From Flectobacillus roseus (GTDB lineage Bacteria; Bacteroidota; Bacteroidia; Cytophagales; Spirosomataceae): a stretch of DNA of 64,000 bases. The stretch's first letter is position 1. Each line of letters begins with the position of its first letter. Shown here piece after piece: positions 1-8,358 of this stretch. Where the stretch lies: NCBI RefSeq assembly GCF_030056665.1, contig NZ_JASHIG010000016.1. One strand, 5' to 3'. Both the position numbers and the translations under genes were made by a program. Under the pieces are notes generated by a model, which was not told where the DNA came from, did no database searches, and saw nothing but the letters and a program-made list of their open reading frames with translations.

Positions 1-23
1 TGGTCGCACATCTAAAATACAAA

Positions 24-70
24 AATCCCCGAAATGCGCCAAATGTGTGCATATTCGGGGATTACTTTTT
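24..70 (+). terminator. Intrinsic terminator at left edge
   Basis: Ten-base arms AATCCCCGAA (24-33) and TTCGGGGATT (54-63) pair perfectly and are followed by a T-rich tail. A TAA at 13-15 in frame with the first base of the window could be the stop of a plus-strand gene cut off by the edge, but too little is visible to say so. Confidence 0.6.
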
Positions 71-572
71 TTGTCAAAACAACTGATAGTCAATTACTTA
101 TGCCACAAAAGGGAAGCCTTTTTAGTATCTTATATAAAAAAAATTATATTCCTCGAAAAACTGTGATATAGCTCATAAAAATGCTTGCTGTATCACTAAT
201 TGCTATTATTTACGATGCAATATACTAAATAACTATGAAATAAAAATAATTCCCTATAAAATTTCTGGATACACTCCTATTTATGATTTTTTGAATTACT
301 ATAGAAAAATCATGCTACATGCGGAATTATTAGTAGATTTTGATAGATTGGTCTAACTTATACTTCTACACATTCATATCCTTACTCCATATCCTAAAGT
401 TAGAATCAAAAAAGCATACTTATTTTTAGTAATTATTTAATAGATTTTACCAAGAAGCCTTTTTGATGAGTATAGTTATCCGTCTTCTATGAAGATCGAT
501 GGCGGTATTACTACTGAGTAGTAATCTCTATCATCTATATAGCAATAGTCGTGCTAAACTTTTTTCAGCTAA
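71..572. other. Intergenic region, no gene seen
   Basis: About 500 AT-rich bases downstream of trmD without a convincing reading frame. The only structure I see is a palindrome with 8-base arms, ATTACTAC (507-514) and GTAGTAAT (518-525). It lacks a T-run on either side, so a terminator is not well supported. Confidence 0.5.
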
Positions 573-1259
573 TTAAAAAACCGAATCATCCAATAAATCA
601 GGACGACGCTGCTTAGTTCGCTCGAGAGCTTGTTCAAAGCGCCATTCGATAATTTTCGCCTCGTGACCAGACAATAATATCTCAGGAATCTGGTGTCCTT
701 CAAATTCTGCTGGGCGAGTATAAACTGGCGGAGCCAACAAATTATCTTGAAATGAGTCGGTAAGCGCTGAAGTTTCATCATTTAATACTCCTGGAATCAA
801 TCGAATAATAGCATCTGCACAAACAGCAGCAGCCAATTCTCCTCCAGAAAGTACAAAATCTCCAATCGAAATTTCCTTTGTAATAAACAAATCTCTTACA
901 CGCTGATCAACACCTTTATAGTGCCCACAAAGGAAGATCAAATTACCTTTCAATGAAAGAGTATTTGCGATACGCTGATTAAAAGGCTCACCATCAGGCG
1001 TCATATAAATCACCTCATCGTAAGTTCTTTGGCTTTGTAAATGACGAATACATCTTGCAATTGGTTCGATACTTAATACCATACCTGCACCACCTCCAAA
1101 AGCATAATCATCTACTTGACGATGCTTACTCAATGAATAATCACGAAGGTCATGTAATACCACTTCTACGTGACCAGCCTCTGCACCTCTTTTGATAATA
1201 GAATGAGCAAAAAAGCTCTCCATTAGCTTGGGTACAACCGAAATAATATCAATACGCAT
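573..1259 (-). CDS. trmD: tRNA (guanine-N1-)-methyltransferase TrmD
   Basis: TrmD transfers a methyl group from S-adenosylmethionine to G37 of tRNAs, which prevents frameshifting on the ribosome. The 228-residue protein opens with MRIDIISVVPKLMESFF and carries the family block YAFGGGAGMV near residue 55 and ISIGDFVLSGGELAA near residue 135, which belongs to the SPOUT trefoil-knot cofactor site. Length is normal for the family. It is the last gene of rpsP-rimM-trmD, a gene order conserved across bacteria. The rplS gene that often follows is not present in the 570 bases downstream. Confidence 0.96.
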   Translation of the reverse strand: MRIDIISVVPKLMESFFAHSIIKRGAEAGHVEVVLHDLRDYSLSKHRQVDDYAFGGGAGMVLSIEPIARCIRHLQSQRTYDEVIYMTPDGEPFNQRIANTLSLKGNLIFLCGHYKGVDQRVRDLFITKEISIGDFVLSGGELAAAVCADAIIRLIPGVLNDETSALTDSFQDNLLAPPVYTRPAEFEGHQIPEILLSGHEAKIIEWRFEQALERTKQRRPDLLDDSVF

Positions 1260-1277
1260 GATTAGTAAGGGTTTGAT

Positions 1278-1805
1278 TTAGTCATTCAAATACACATCCA
1301 GCAAGCCTTCTGGAAGATTTACTTGTAGCGTTTGCGCTTCTTTATCCGCACCTAAAACGATTTCTGGATCTACAGGAATTAATACCTCCTTGTTTTGATA
1401 TGACATTACTAATAAGTCTTGTGCTTGCATTGTATAAACTGTTTGCACAAGACCAAGTGCCCCTAGTTTTTCATCAATCACCTGAAAACCTATTACTTCA
1501 TGGTAATAAAATTGCTCTCCATCTAGTTCGGGCAATACTTCCAAAGGTAAAAATGCTTGAAGATTCAATAGTTCTTCTGCTTTTTCAAAAGTATCACAAT
1601 CCTCAAACTTTACGATAGCACGGTTTCCTCTCAGTTGATAAGAATCCATAAAGAAAGGTACTAATTCACCTCTTACTTCAAGAAATACGCTGTCCATTTC
1701 CTCATAATCTTCAGGAAAGTCAACATCTAGCCACAGAATAACTTCTCCTTTTACCCCGTGAGTTTTGGTAATTTTACCTAATTCAAAACAATCTTCTTTA
1801 GTCAT
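1278..1805 (-). CDS. rimM: 16S rRNA processing protein RimM
   Basis: RimM is a ribosome-assembly factor that helps mature the head of the 30S subunit and binds uS19. The 175-residue product has the N-terminal RimM barrel (about 5-90, with GKITKTHGVKGEV) and a C-terminal PRC-barrel (about 95-170, with YYHEVIGFQV). It sits 18 bases upstream of trmD and 129 bases downstream of rpsP, so cotranscription is likely. Confidence 0.94.
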   Translation of the reverse strand: MTKEDCFELGKITKTHGVKGEVILWLDVDFPEDYEEMDSVFLEVRGELVPFFMDSYQLRGNRAIVKFEDCDTFEKAEELLNLQAFLPLEVLPELDGEQFYYHEVIGFQVIDEKLGALGLVQTVYTMQAQDLLVMSYQNKEVLIPVDPEIVLGADKEAQTLQVNLPEGLLDVYLND

Positions 1806-1934
1806 TGTAGTATTTTATGGTAGGGACAACTTTGTTTAAAAGTGGCCTTAGTATCAGTATAAACAAAAAAATGATACAAATCTAGAATAATAATAGATTT
1901 GTATCATTTAATATAGGTAATGTCTTTTTGAGAA

Positions 1935-2456
1935 TTACTCTGCAGACTCTTCAGCAGCTTCTTGAGATGCTTCTTCAGCAGCAGGAGCTTCTTCAACTAC
2001 AGCGTTCTTCTTTGCAATAGCTTCAGCACGAGCAGCATTTACTTTAGTTTCTTCAGCTAAACGAGCAGCTTTCTCAGCTTCTTTCTTAGAAAGTAATGAA
2101 TCAGCTTTTCCAGAGATTTTAGAATCTTTAACATTCTTCCACTCACTGAATTTAGCGTCAGCAGTTTCTTGAGAAATAGCGCCTTTGTTAACACCTACTT
2201 GCAAATGTTTTTTCAACAATACGCCTTTGTATGACAAAATCGCACGAGCAGTATCAGTCGGCTGAGCACCATTCAATACCCATTGTAAAGCTTTATCATC
2301 ATTAAGATTGATGCTTGCAGGGTTTGTGTTTGGGTTGTATGTACCGATTTTTTCGATGAAACGACCATCACGAGGAGCTCTAGCATCTGCTACTACGATA
2401 TCGAAAATCGCTAATTTTTTACGTCCACGACGTGCTAATCTAATTTTAACAGCCAT
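1935..2456 (-). CDS. rpsP: 30S ribosomal protein bS16 with long C-terminal tail
   Basis: bS16 is a structural protein of the small ribosomal subunit. The first 80 or so residues are canonical (MAVKIRLARRGRKK, then DGRFIEKIGTYNP). The total of 173 residues is about twice the usual bacterial length because of a Lys/Ala/Glu-rich tail from about residue 100 that ends in an acidic AEEASQEAAEESAE stretch. Extended bS16 proteins are common in Bacteroidota. First gene of rpsP-rimM-trmD, preceded by a clear promoter at 2519-2548. Confidence 0.96.
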   Translation of the reverse strand: MAVKIRLARRGRKKLAIFDIVVADARAPRDGRFIEKIGTYNPNTNPASINLNDDKALQWVLNGAQPTDTARAILSYKGVLLKKHLQVGVNKGAISQETADAKFSEWKNVKDSKISGKADSLLSKKEAEKAARLAEETKVNAARAEAIAKKNAVVEEAPAAEEASQEAAEESAE

Positions 2457-2518
2457 TTTTTATTTACTTTTTAGTGAAGGAACCCGTCCCTCGGTTATGG
2501 TATTTGTAAATTGGAGTG

Positions 2519-2548
2519 CAAAGATAATCAAAATTACGCAGTTAGCAA
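2519..2548 (-). promoter_or_regulatory. Bacteroidota-type promoter of rpsP
   Basis: On the minus strand TTG (2548-2546) is followed after 19 bases by TATCTTTG (2526-2519), an exact match to the TAnnTTTG minus-7 element of Bacteroidota housekeeping promoters. It lies about 60 bases upstream of the rpsP start. Confidence 0.7.
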
Positions 2549-2650
2549 GGTTCTTTGGGAAAAATCTCAAAAAAGTATTCAAAATTATAGAAGATAATTA
2601 TGTTGATACAAAATTACCTCACACAAAGACCTTTTTTGCCAAAACATAGT

Positions 2651-2681
2651 AAAAAACTACTCGAAGCAAGCTCCGAGTAGT
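2651..2681 (-). terminator. Intrinsic terminator of rnpB
   Basis: On the minus strand the stem ACTACTCG...CGAGTAGT is followed directly by a run of T. It abuts the 3' end of the RNase P RNA. Confidence 0.8.
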
Positions 2682-3083
2682 CATAAGACCTAAAGCAAAT
2701 CTATAAGCCGGATTCTGTCAGTCACAAAATGTCCAGTTTTGCGCTGTCTTACCATTTATCTCGACGAATCGTCACCGATACGCTCTATCAACCTACCCAC
2801 TGACATCGGGCGAGCAGCCCTTTTTCCAAACCCGAAAGTTCTTCTCGCCAGCCTATTTGGTCTTTCAACTCATGAGGTTTACCTCTGCCCCGCTTGTCAC
2901 CAAACGGGCGGTAGGCTCTTACTCTACCTTTTCACCCTTACCCTTACAGGCGGTAATTTTCTGTGGCACTAGCTGTCACGTTTTCGTCACCAAAACCGTG
3001 CCTTCCCGTTAGGAAGCATGATGCTCTGTGTTGTCCAGACTTTCCTCCCCTACATAAAGCAGAGGCGATAAGACGACTTACTT
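2682..3083 (-). ncRNA. rnpB: RNase P RNA component, bacterial class A
   Basis: This is the catalytic RNA of RNase P, which removes 5' leaders from pre-tRNAs. On the minus strand GAGGAAAGTCTGGACA occurs near the 5' end, and ACAGAATCCGGCTTATAG near the 3' end, the two universally conserved segments that form helix P4 and its neighbours. The length of about 400 nt fits class A. The 5' end is placed about 6 bases downstream of the minus-7 box and the 3' end at the terminator stem, so both ends are good to a few bases. An open frame on the opposite strand at 2739-2972 is spurious. Confidence 0.93.
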
Positions 3084-3088
3084 CGCCA

Positions 3089-3120
3089 CAAAGGTAACTA
3101 AATTTATGGATTGTTTGCAA
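3089..3120 (-). promoter_or_regulatory. Promoter of rnpB
   Basis: Minus-strand TTG (3120-3118), a 21-base spacer and TACCTTTG (3096-3089) match the TTG/TAnnTTTG consensus and sit immediately upstream of the RNase P RNA. Confidence 0.7.
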
Positions 3121-3156
3121 TATGCTCGAATTACGAGCCTATCTAGCTACGAAATA

Positions 3157-4569
3157 CTACAATCCATCGACTTTAAGATTTAACTTGCCTTTGGCGAAAA
3201 TTACAGCGACAATTGAGTTTGGTGTTAAATAAACTTTGTCGGGATTTAGGTCTGTAATATTTCCATTCAGGCTAATTCCTTTACTAACTTGTTTGTTCAA
3301 ATTAGCTTGAATCTGTTTCTTCATATCATCCACTTGACCTCCAATTTGAAATGTCATGGCATTTTTCATTACAGAGGTAAACTTTCCTTGAAAAATCCAA
3401 CTTGCCGTACGATGTAATAGATTTTTTGTTTCTAAATCGTAGTCAAAATGGTCGAGATAAACAGACTTTGTTTCGGGATTATATGTTGGAATACCTTTGT
3501 AATAAATATTGCCATTGACACTGCCCTTCAATCCTGCTTTAATCACTACTTTTTCGTTGCTACCATAAATATCCAAGGCAGTTACACCGACATTATATTT
3601 ACCCTCTTTGAATGAAAAGTTTTGTCCCACAAGCGTATCAGCTGTAAGTCTAGCAGCTTCACTAAATGGAATTTCGGCAATAATTCCTACTTGGAAATCT
3701 TCAGGAATTTGCTGTACAACCTTCAAGTCTGGAACAGAGGTTACTGGCTGAACTGTAGGTTTTGCCCCAGTAACTGTCTCGGTATATGCTTTAATGGCAA
3801 TGGTTGATTTAATGCTATTTCCTGTAGTAACCAATGGCGTCATTTGTAGCTCTACAGGATTGACTTTCAACCACGTACGATACTTATCTGAGAGCAAATA
3901 AGGTTGCATAGAAGTATTCCAAGCTTGGACAACATACTTCTTTATATCCACATTTTTGCGCACGGCATCATCCAAGGCCTTCAGGATTGTTCCTTGTTTG
4001 GAGGTCAATGCTTTTTCGACCAAAGAAGTAACATTGATATCGTATCCAGCTATGCGAATGGTTGGCTTTTTGACCCAATCATAACCCATCGGGAAACTTT
4101 GTACATTGGCCTCCCAATTGGGGTTGATAGAGAATTTTGAACCGAATTTTACATTAAAGTCAAACTGTAACTCTTGTGCTGGCAGTTGCATACCCATCAC
4201 CTTATAGCCCACTTTTACCCAAACTTTGAGTGGTACAGTGAAGTTAAAAGTCTCATTTTGGGCAGTTACCGTAATATCTTCTCGCTTCCAGACTTTACAC
4301 ATGAAATTATCATAATTGTTGTCGTCCATGCTATTGTCCTCAAATACCAAATCCTTGACGTTGGTATTAATCTGACGAGATACGTCTGCCATTGTAATCT
4401 CGAAAGGTATTCCTAAGGTAGATAAATAGCGTTCCACTTGTTTCCCTTTAACATTATAAGATTCAGTCGGTGCAGTTGGGTTTGCGGTACTGGCACCTGT
4501 GTTATTTGAACTTGCGCAACCTTGCAAAATGAGGGCTCCTAGAGCAAAGGCAGCAATCAATTTTTTCAT
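3157..4569 (-). CDS. DUF4403 family lipoprotein
   Basis: The 470-residue product begins MKKLIAAFALGALILQGCAS, a lipoprotein signal peptide with LQGC lipobox, so it should be lipid-anchored in the envelope. The rest is a beta-rich chain with no membrane segment that I assign to DUF4403 from the overall pattern, including the TFNFTVPLKVWVKVGY block. No catalytic motif is visible and the function is unknown. It starts 37 bases downstream of the Smr-domain gene on the same strand, so the two are probably one transcript. Confidence 0.75.
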   Translation of the reverse strand: MKKLIAAFALGALILQGCASSNNTGASTANPTAPTESYNVKGKQVERYLSTLGIPFEITMADVSRQINTNVKDLVFEDNSMDDNNYDNFMCKVWKREDITVTAQNETFNFTVPLKVWVKVGYKVMGMQLPAQELQFDFNVKFGSKFSINPNWEANVQSFPMGYDWVKKPTIRIAGYDINVTSLVEKALTSKQGTILKALDDAVRKNVDIKKYVVQAWNTSMQPYLLSDKYRTWLKVNPVELQMTPLVTTGNSIKSTIAIKAYTETVTGAKPTVQPVTSVPDLKVVQQIPEDFQVGIIAEIPFSEAARLTADTLVGQNFSFKEGKYNVGVTALDIYGSNEKVVIKAGLKGSVNGNIYYKGIPTYNPETKSVYLDHFDYDLETKNLLHRTASWIFQGKFTSVMKNAMTFQIGGQVDDMKKQIQANLNKQVSKGISLNGNITDLNPDKVYLTPNSIVAVIFAKGKLNLKVDGL

Positions 4570-4606
4570 TGTGAAATTAGGGTTAAATGAAAAATATCTT
4601 TAATTC

Positions 4607-5599
4607 TTACTTGATTTTCACTTTGGTTGCACCGTAACCAAACTTTTCTTTTTGTGAATCTTCGAAATATTTGACGTTTTTATGTCCAGAAAGTTTTTTG
4701 TGTAATTCATTTCTCAATACACCATTTCCTACGCCATGAATAAAAATAATTTCATCCATACCGTTAGCAATCGCAGCCTCAAATTGCTTCTCAAAAGTAC
4801 TTAACTGTAATTCTAACATCTGTCTGTTTGACATGAACAAATAGTCATCTGACAATTCTTCGATGTGCAAATCTACCACTTTGGCTGGCTTGGGTGGTAT
4901 AACCAGCGTGGGTGTAGATGATGATTTCTCAAACATTTTCTCTACAATCTTTTCTGGTTCAATCTTAACTGGATTTATAGAATCCTCAATATCTAATTGA
5001 AACAGGTGTGCCTCTTGATTTAGAATTGGTGCCTTTTGTTTATTTTTAAAAAATGTATTAATTCTAAACTTAATCGACTTTATAAGAGGTTGTTTCAACT
5101 GCATAAACGCAGGGCGATAATAAAATGCTTGGAAAGTAAAGGTTCCCCAATTTTCGAACTCTGGTACTAAAACATGTTGTACTTTTTGCTGCGTTTTGGG
5201 TTTCAATATCCCTGAAGCCAAGCCTTTATGATGTGGATCTGTACCTACCGAAAGCATAAACGGCAAATCCCAGTCAGTATTGTTGATGATGTACTGAGAA
5301 AGTTCACGGTCGTTGACAGGCACAAAAGCCATATAGATACCTTTGTTCGATAAAACATCGGAAGTTGTTGGACCAACACGGTCATAAATAGAACGCTGAG
5401 GCTCGAAAGTTGGCGTGGATGCAACTGGTGCTTTAAAAACCTTTTGTTCCAATTCCGAAATTACTACGGCTTCATTTCTTTTTACTGGAATACGAAAACC
5501 GTCTTCAATTTCTACTTCTACGATATTATTTGGTAAGACTTTAGTTATTATTCCTTCTTCACGTCCGTGCACAAGACGAACTCTATCTCCTATATTCAT
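4607..5599 (-). CDS. DUF2027 and Smr-domain protein
   Basis: A 330-residue cytoplasmic protein. Residues 1-50 form a small beta-rich module (MNIGDRVRLVHGREEG) and the middle resembles DUF2027. The C-terminal 80 residues are an Smr domain with the signature HGVGNGVLRNEL, known from MutS2 and MutS-related proteins, where it acts as a nuclease or nucleic-acid-binding module. The combination is a recurrent Bacteroidota architecture of unknown role. No MutS ATPase is present. Confidence 0.82.
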   Translation of the reverse strand: MNIGDRVRLVHGREEGIITKVLPNNIVEVEIEDGFRIPVKRNEAVVISELEQKVFKAPVASTPTFEPQRSIYDRVGPTTSDVLSNKGIYMAFVPVNDRELSQYIINNTDWDLPFMLSVGTDPHHKGLASGILKPKTQQKVQHVLVPEFENWGTFTFQAFYYRPAFMQLKQPLIKSIKFRINTFFKNKQKAPILNQEAHLFQLDIEDSINPVKIEPEKIVEKMFEKSSSTPTLVIPPKPAKVVDLHIEELSDDYLFMSNRQMLELQLSTFEKQFEAAIANGMDEIIFIHGVGNGVLRNELHKKLSGHKNVKYFEDSQKEKFGYGATKVKIK

Positions 5600-5722
5600 T
5601 TTAAAATTGTTTTCGTTGGTTGAATGATAGCTTAGCTACCTATTTTTATACAATATTACAGACAATTTGGGTAACGAAATGTTATTTTCTCTTAAATTCT
5701 ATTTCTAAAATATTGGTTCATC

Positions 5723-6607
5723 CTAAAAATAGATAGGATGAAAGATTACCCCTTTTTTAGCACTAAACTCAAGCGTTGGAGCAGGAATTTTGATTTGGTC
5801 AACAAGAAATAAAAGACCTTTTAAAAATTTAGATTTTGTTCGGATATGACTCAAATCAAAATCTACAGCCAGATAATATTGTCGGTATGGGAAAAATCCA
5901 TTTTGCTGACTCTTAGCTACTTCTGCATTGACCATATCTTGAATGCCATACCCTACAGCCAAGTTAAGCCATTTTGGAAATTTATTTTGTTTCGGCAAAA
6001 AACTACTGATATTTCCAGAAAACCAGTAGGTCTGTCCGTTGTAATCTTTGAGCCATTGTTCACTTGCGGATTTTCCCAAAAGCTTTGGGTTTTGAGCCGC
6101 AAGGCTAGTATTATGAAATGACCACTTGGGCTGTATTCGGGTTTCGCCCCACAAATATTGCTGCCCGACATAAAGACTTGGTCCAAGGATATTTGCTGCC
6201 ATATCGCCCCAAGAAAAGCCATAATCTGGCTGAGTACCATCCAGTATTTCGATGGTAGTCATGAAGGTTAAACTAGAAATACCTGCCCATAACGCGGCTT
6301 TTTGTTGAGATAAGCCCGCCCATCTGAAGGCTTGAGAATTCACTCTGGTCAAATGATAATTGGTATAAAAATGCCCTAATTTATCAATTTGAAGCCATTC
6401 TGAATTATCGTCAAAAAAGCGAAAGCCTTGTGCTTTTTCACCATACCAAGCCGAACTTAGTCCTGCAATTGCTCCTGTGTAAGCAACTGATTCAGCCAAA
6501 ATTAAATTCCGTAATCTTTGATGATGCAGCGTATCCGACTGTGCAAAAAGTGGATAATATCCTAGGAAGAAGGTAATGAACAAATATTTGAGAGAGCGAA
6601 AAACCAT
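5723..6607 (-). CDS. DUF2279 family periplasmic or membrane protein
   Basis: The start is set at 6607, eight codons inside the longest frame, because it gives a proper signal peptide (MVFRSLKYLFITFFLGYYPLFAQ). The 294-residue product contains the DUF2279 core, with WLQIDKLGHFYTNYHLTR and ILDGTQPDYGFSWGDMAAN. The conserved DKxGHF and GFSWGDMAAN blocks recall YfiM-like proteins. Function is unknown. The gene is separated from leuB by a terminator and precedes the Smr gene by 123 bases on the same strand. Confidence 0.78.
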   Translation of the reverse strand: MVFRSLKYLFITFFLGYYPLFAQSDTLHHQRLRNLILAESVAYTGAIAGLSSAWYGEKAQGFRFFDDNSEWLQIDKLGHFYTNYHLTRVNSQAFRWAGLSQQKAALWAGISSLTFMTTIEILDGTQPDYGFSWGDMAANILGPSLYVGQQYLWGETRIQPKWSFHNTSLAAQNPKLLGKSASEQWLKDYNGQTYWFSGNISSFLPKQNKFPKWLNLAVGYGIQDMVNAEVAKSQQNGFFPYRQYYLAVDFDLSHIRTKSKFLKGLLFLVDQIKIPAPTLEFSAKKGVIFHPIYF

Positions 6608-6682
6608 GGTTTCAACATTAATAATGCACAAAGCTACAGGGATTTTTAGTTTTCTCCCAAATCAGTAAACTTTTATAAAAAG

Positions 6683-6711
6683 AAAAGGGACTGATTACTC
6701 AGCCCCTTTTT
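6683..6711 (-). terminator. Terminator downstream of leuB
   Basis: The stem AAAAGGG-CTGA / TCAG-CCCTTTT with one internal mismatch, and T-rich flank on the minus strand, lies 25 bases past the leuB stop and ends the leu operon. Confidence 0.65.
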
Positions 6712-6735
6712 TAGAAAGATTATGTTTGATTAGAA

Positions 6736-7806
6736 TTAGATTCTATTCAAAATTTCTTCTCCAATCGCATCTGTTCCCAAAATCATATCTTTAGGAGTAT
6801 CTTTTGTAGCGATATCGCCCGTACGGAAACCAGCTTTTAGAACTTGGTCAACTGCGTTGATCACTACGTTTGCTTCTTCTTTCAAACCGAAAGAGATATC
6901 CAACAACAACGCTGCTGACAATACAGAAGCCATTGGGTTAGCTAAGCCTTTTCCAGCAATATCGTGTGCAGATCCGTGAATTGGCTCATATACACCTGTA
7001 CTGTCACCTACTGAAGCAGATGCCAACATACCCATTGAACCAGCAATTTGAGAAGCTTCATCCGTCAAGATGTCACCAAACAAGTTACCTGTTACGACTA
7101 CGTCAAATTGCTTTGGATCTTTGATTAACATCATCGCAGCAGAGTCAACAAATTGATGTGTTACTTCTACTTCTGGATACTCTGGAGCAATTGCTTGTAC
7201 AGTTTCTCTCCACAAACGGCTAGATTCTAACACGTTTGCTTTATCAACTGACATTAATTTTTTACCACGAGTCATAGCTGCTTCGAATGCTTTGCGAGCA
7301 ATACGTTCTACTTCGTATTTGCTATAAATCATCGTATCATACGCTGTATTTCCGTCTTCGATACGTTCTCTTTTACCGAAATATACGTCACCTGTTAACT
7401 CACGGAAGAACAAGATATCTGCGCCTTTCAAGATTTCAGGCTTGATGCTTGATGCTTCTAATAACTCATCAAACAATTTGATAGGACGTAAGTTAGCATA
7501 CAATCCTAACTCTTTACGCATTTTCAACAATCCTTGTTCAGGACGAACTTTTGCATGTGGATCGTTATCATATTTGATGTGACCAACAGCACCAAAAAGG
7601 ATTGCATCAGAAGCACGCATTTTCTCCAAGGTCTCAGCAGGAAGTGGCTCTCCTGTAGCTTCGATAGCAACGTGACCGATAAGCGCTTCGTCATAAGTAA
7701 ATTCATGACCGAATTTCTCAGCGATTTTCTCTAATACTTTTTTACCTACAGCGGTAACTTCTTGTCCGATGCCATCACCGGGAACGACTAAGATATGCTT
7801 TTTCAT
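6736..7806 (-). CDS. leuB: 3-isopropylmalate dehydrogenase
   Basis: LeuB oxidises and decarboxylates 3-isopropylmalate with NAD+ to 2-oxoisocaproate, the third step specific to leucine. Family members can also act on 3-methylmalate in the citramalate route to isoleucine. The start at 7806 gives MKKHILVVPGDGIGQEVT; the longer open frame adds an unconserved tail. Visible motifs are VVTGNLFGDILTDEASQ and the NAD-binding EPIHGSAHDIAGKGLANP. Length 356 is typical. Last gene of the operon, 84 bases after a four-helix-bundle gene. Confidence 0.96.
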   Translation of the reverse strand: MKKHILVVPGDGIGQEVTAVGKKVLEKIAEKFGHEFTYDEALIGHVAIEATGEPLPAETLEKMRASDAILFGAVGHIKYDNDPHAKVRPEQGLLKMRKELGLYANLRPIKLFDELLEASSIKPEILKGADILFFRELTGDVYFGKRERIEDGNTAYDTMIYSKYEVERIARKAFEAAMTRGKKLMSVDKANVLESSRLWRETVQAIAPEYPEVEVTHQFVDSAAMMLIKDPKQFDVVVTGNLFGDILTDEASQIAGSMGMLASASVGDSTGVYEPIHGSAHDIAGKGLANPMASVLSAALLLDISFGLKEEANVVINAVDQVLKAGFRTGDIATKDTPKDMILGTDAIGEEILNRI

Positions 7807-7830
7807 TTTATAATTATAGGGAAAAGTCGC

Positions 7831-7853
7831 AAAGGCACATAGGCACAAAGTGG
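7831..7853. repeat. GGCACAAAG-family repeat, left arm flanking the leuB-side four-helix gene
   Basis: Reads AAAGGCACATAGGCACAAAG on the plus strand. About 17 of 23 bases match the reverse complement of 8319-8341 on the other side of the gene, so the gene sits inside an imperfect inverted repeat. Confidence 0.6.
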
Positions 7854-7890
7854 ATAATCCCTTTATTTAGTTTTAATTCTAATTTATGTA

Positions 7891-8262
7891 TCAAGCTATT
7901 TTAGCTTTTATTTTTGCGATTAAGCTCGTTAACATTCTTTCTATTTCTAAGCACAAACTTATCATCTTATTAAAATCAAAAATCTCAAGAAAATGCAGGT
8001 TACTGGCTATCTCTAATTGAGTTTGAATTTCGTATAATGACCCAAGCGCAATCTGCAAATATCTAAGATAATCCTTAGACGTATTTCGTCCATAGCCTTC
8101 AGCAATATTACTTGGGATAGAAATACTAGCCCTACGTAATTGAGAAGTCAGTCCAAATATTTCTGCCTGAGGAAAATTTCTCGTAACTTGGTAAATGTCA
8201 GTCACAAGATTCATAGATTTCTGCCAAATTAGTAAATCTCTAAAACTTTTTATTTGTGTCAT
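7891..8262 (-). CDS. Four-helix-bundle protein (23S rRNA intervening-sequence protein family)
   Basis: A 123-residue all-helical protein of the TIGR02436 / PF05635 type, with the hallmark LTSQLRRASISIPSNIAEG near residue 38 and LRYLQIALGSLYEIQTQLEIA near residue 66. Relatives are encoded in intervening sequences of 23S rRNA genes, and the Avd proteins of diversity-generating retroelements share the fold. The function of free-standing copies is not known. It lies between the citramalate-synthase-like gene and leuB, in the same direction, and has no evident part in amino acid synthesis. Inverted GGCACAAAG repeats bracket it, which suggests that it came in as a small unit. Confidence 0.88.
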   Translation of the reverse strand: MTQIKSFRDLLIWQKSMNLVTDIYQVTRNFPQAEIFGLTSQLRRASISIPSNIAEGYGRNTSKDYLRYLQIALGSLYEIQTQLEIASNLHFLEIFDFNKMISLCLEIERMLTSLIAKIKAKIA

Positions 8263-8318
8263 AGTGTAGAATAAATGTTAACCTAAGAATATTATTGAGA
8301 GTACTCCACACACATAAC

Positions 8319-8341
8319 ACAACTTTGTGCCTTTGTACCTG
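8319..8341. repeat. GGCACAAAG-family repeat, right arm
   Basis: Contains AACTTTGTGCCTTTGTACCT on the plus strand, the inverted counterpart of 7831-7853. It ends 18 bases from the stop codon of the neighbouring synthase gene. Confidence 0.6.
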
Positions 8342-8358
8342 ATTCACTTTGAACCTTA

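Noticed and set aside
507..525. Palindrome ATTACTAC-TGA-GTAGTAAT as the trmD terminator
   Set aside because: There is no T-run on either side and the GC content of the stem is low.
2739..2972. Open frame of 77 codons on the plus strand
   Set aside because: It lies inside the RNase P RNA gene on the opposite strand and has no protein-like conservation pattern.
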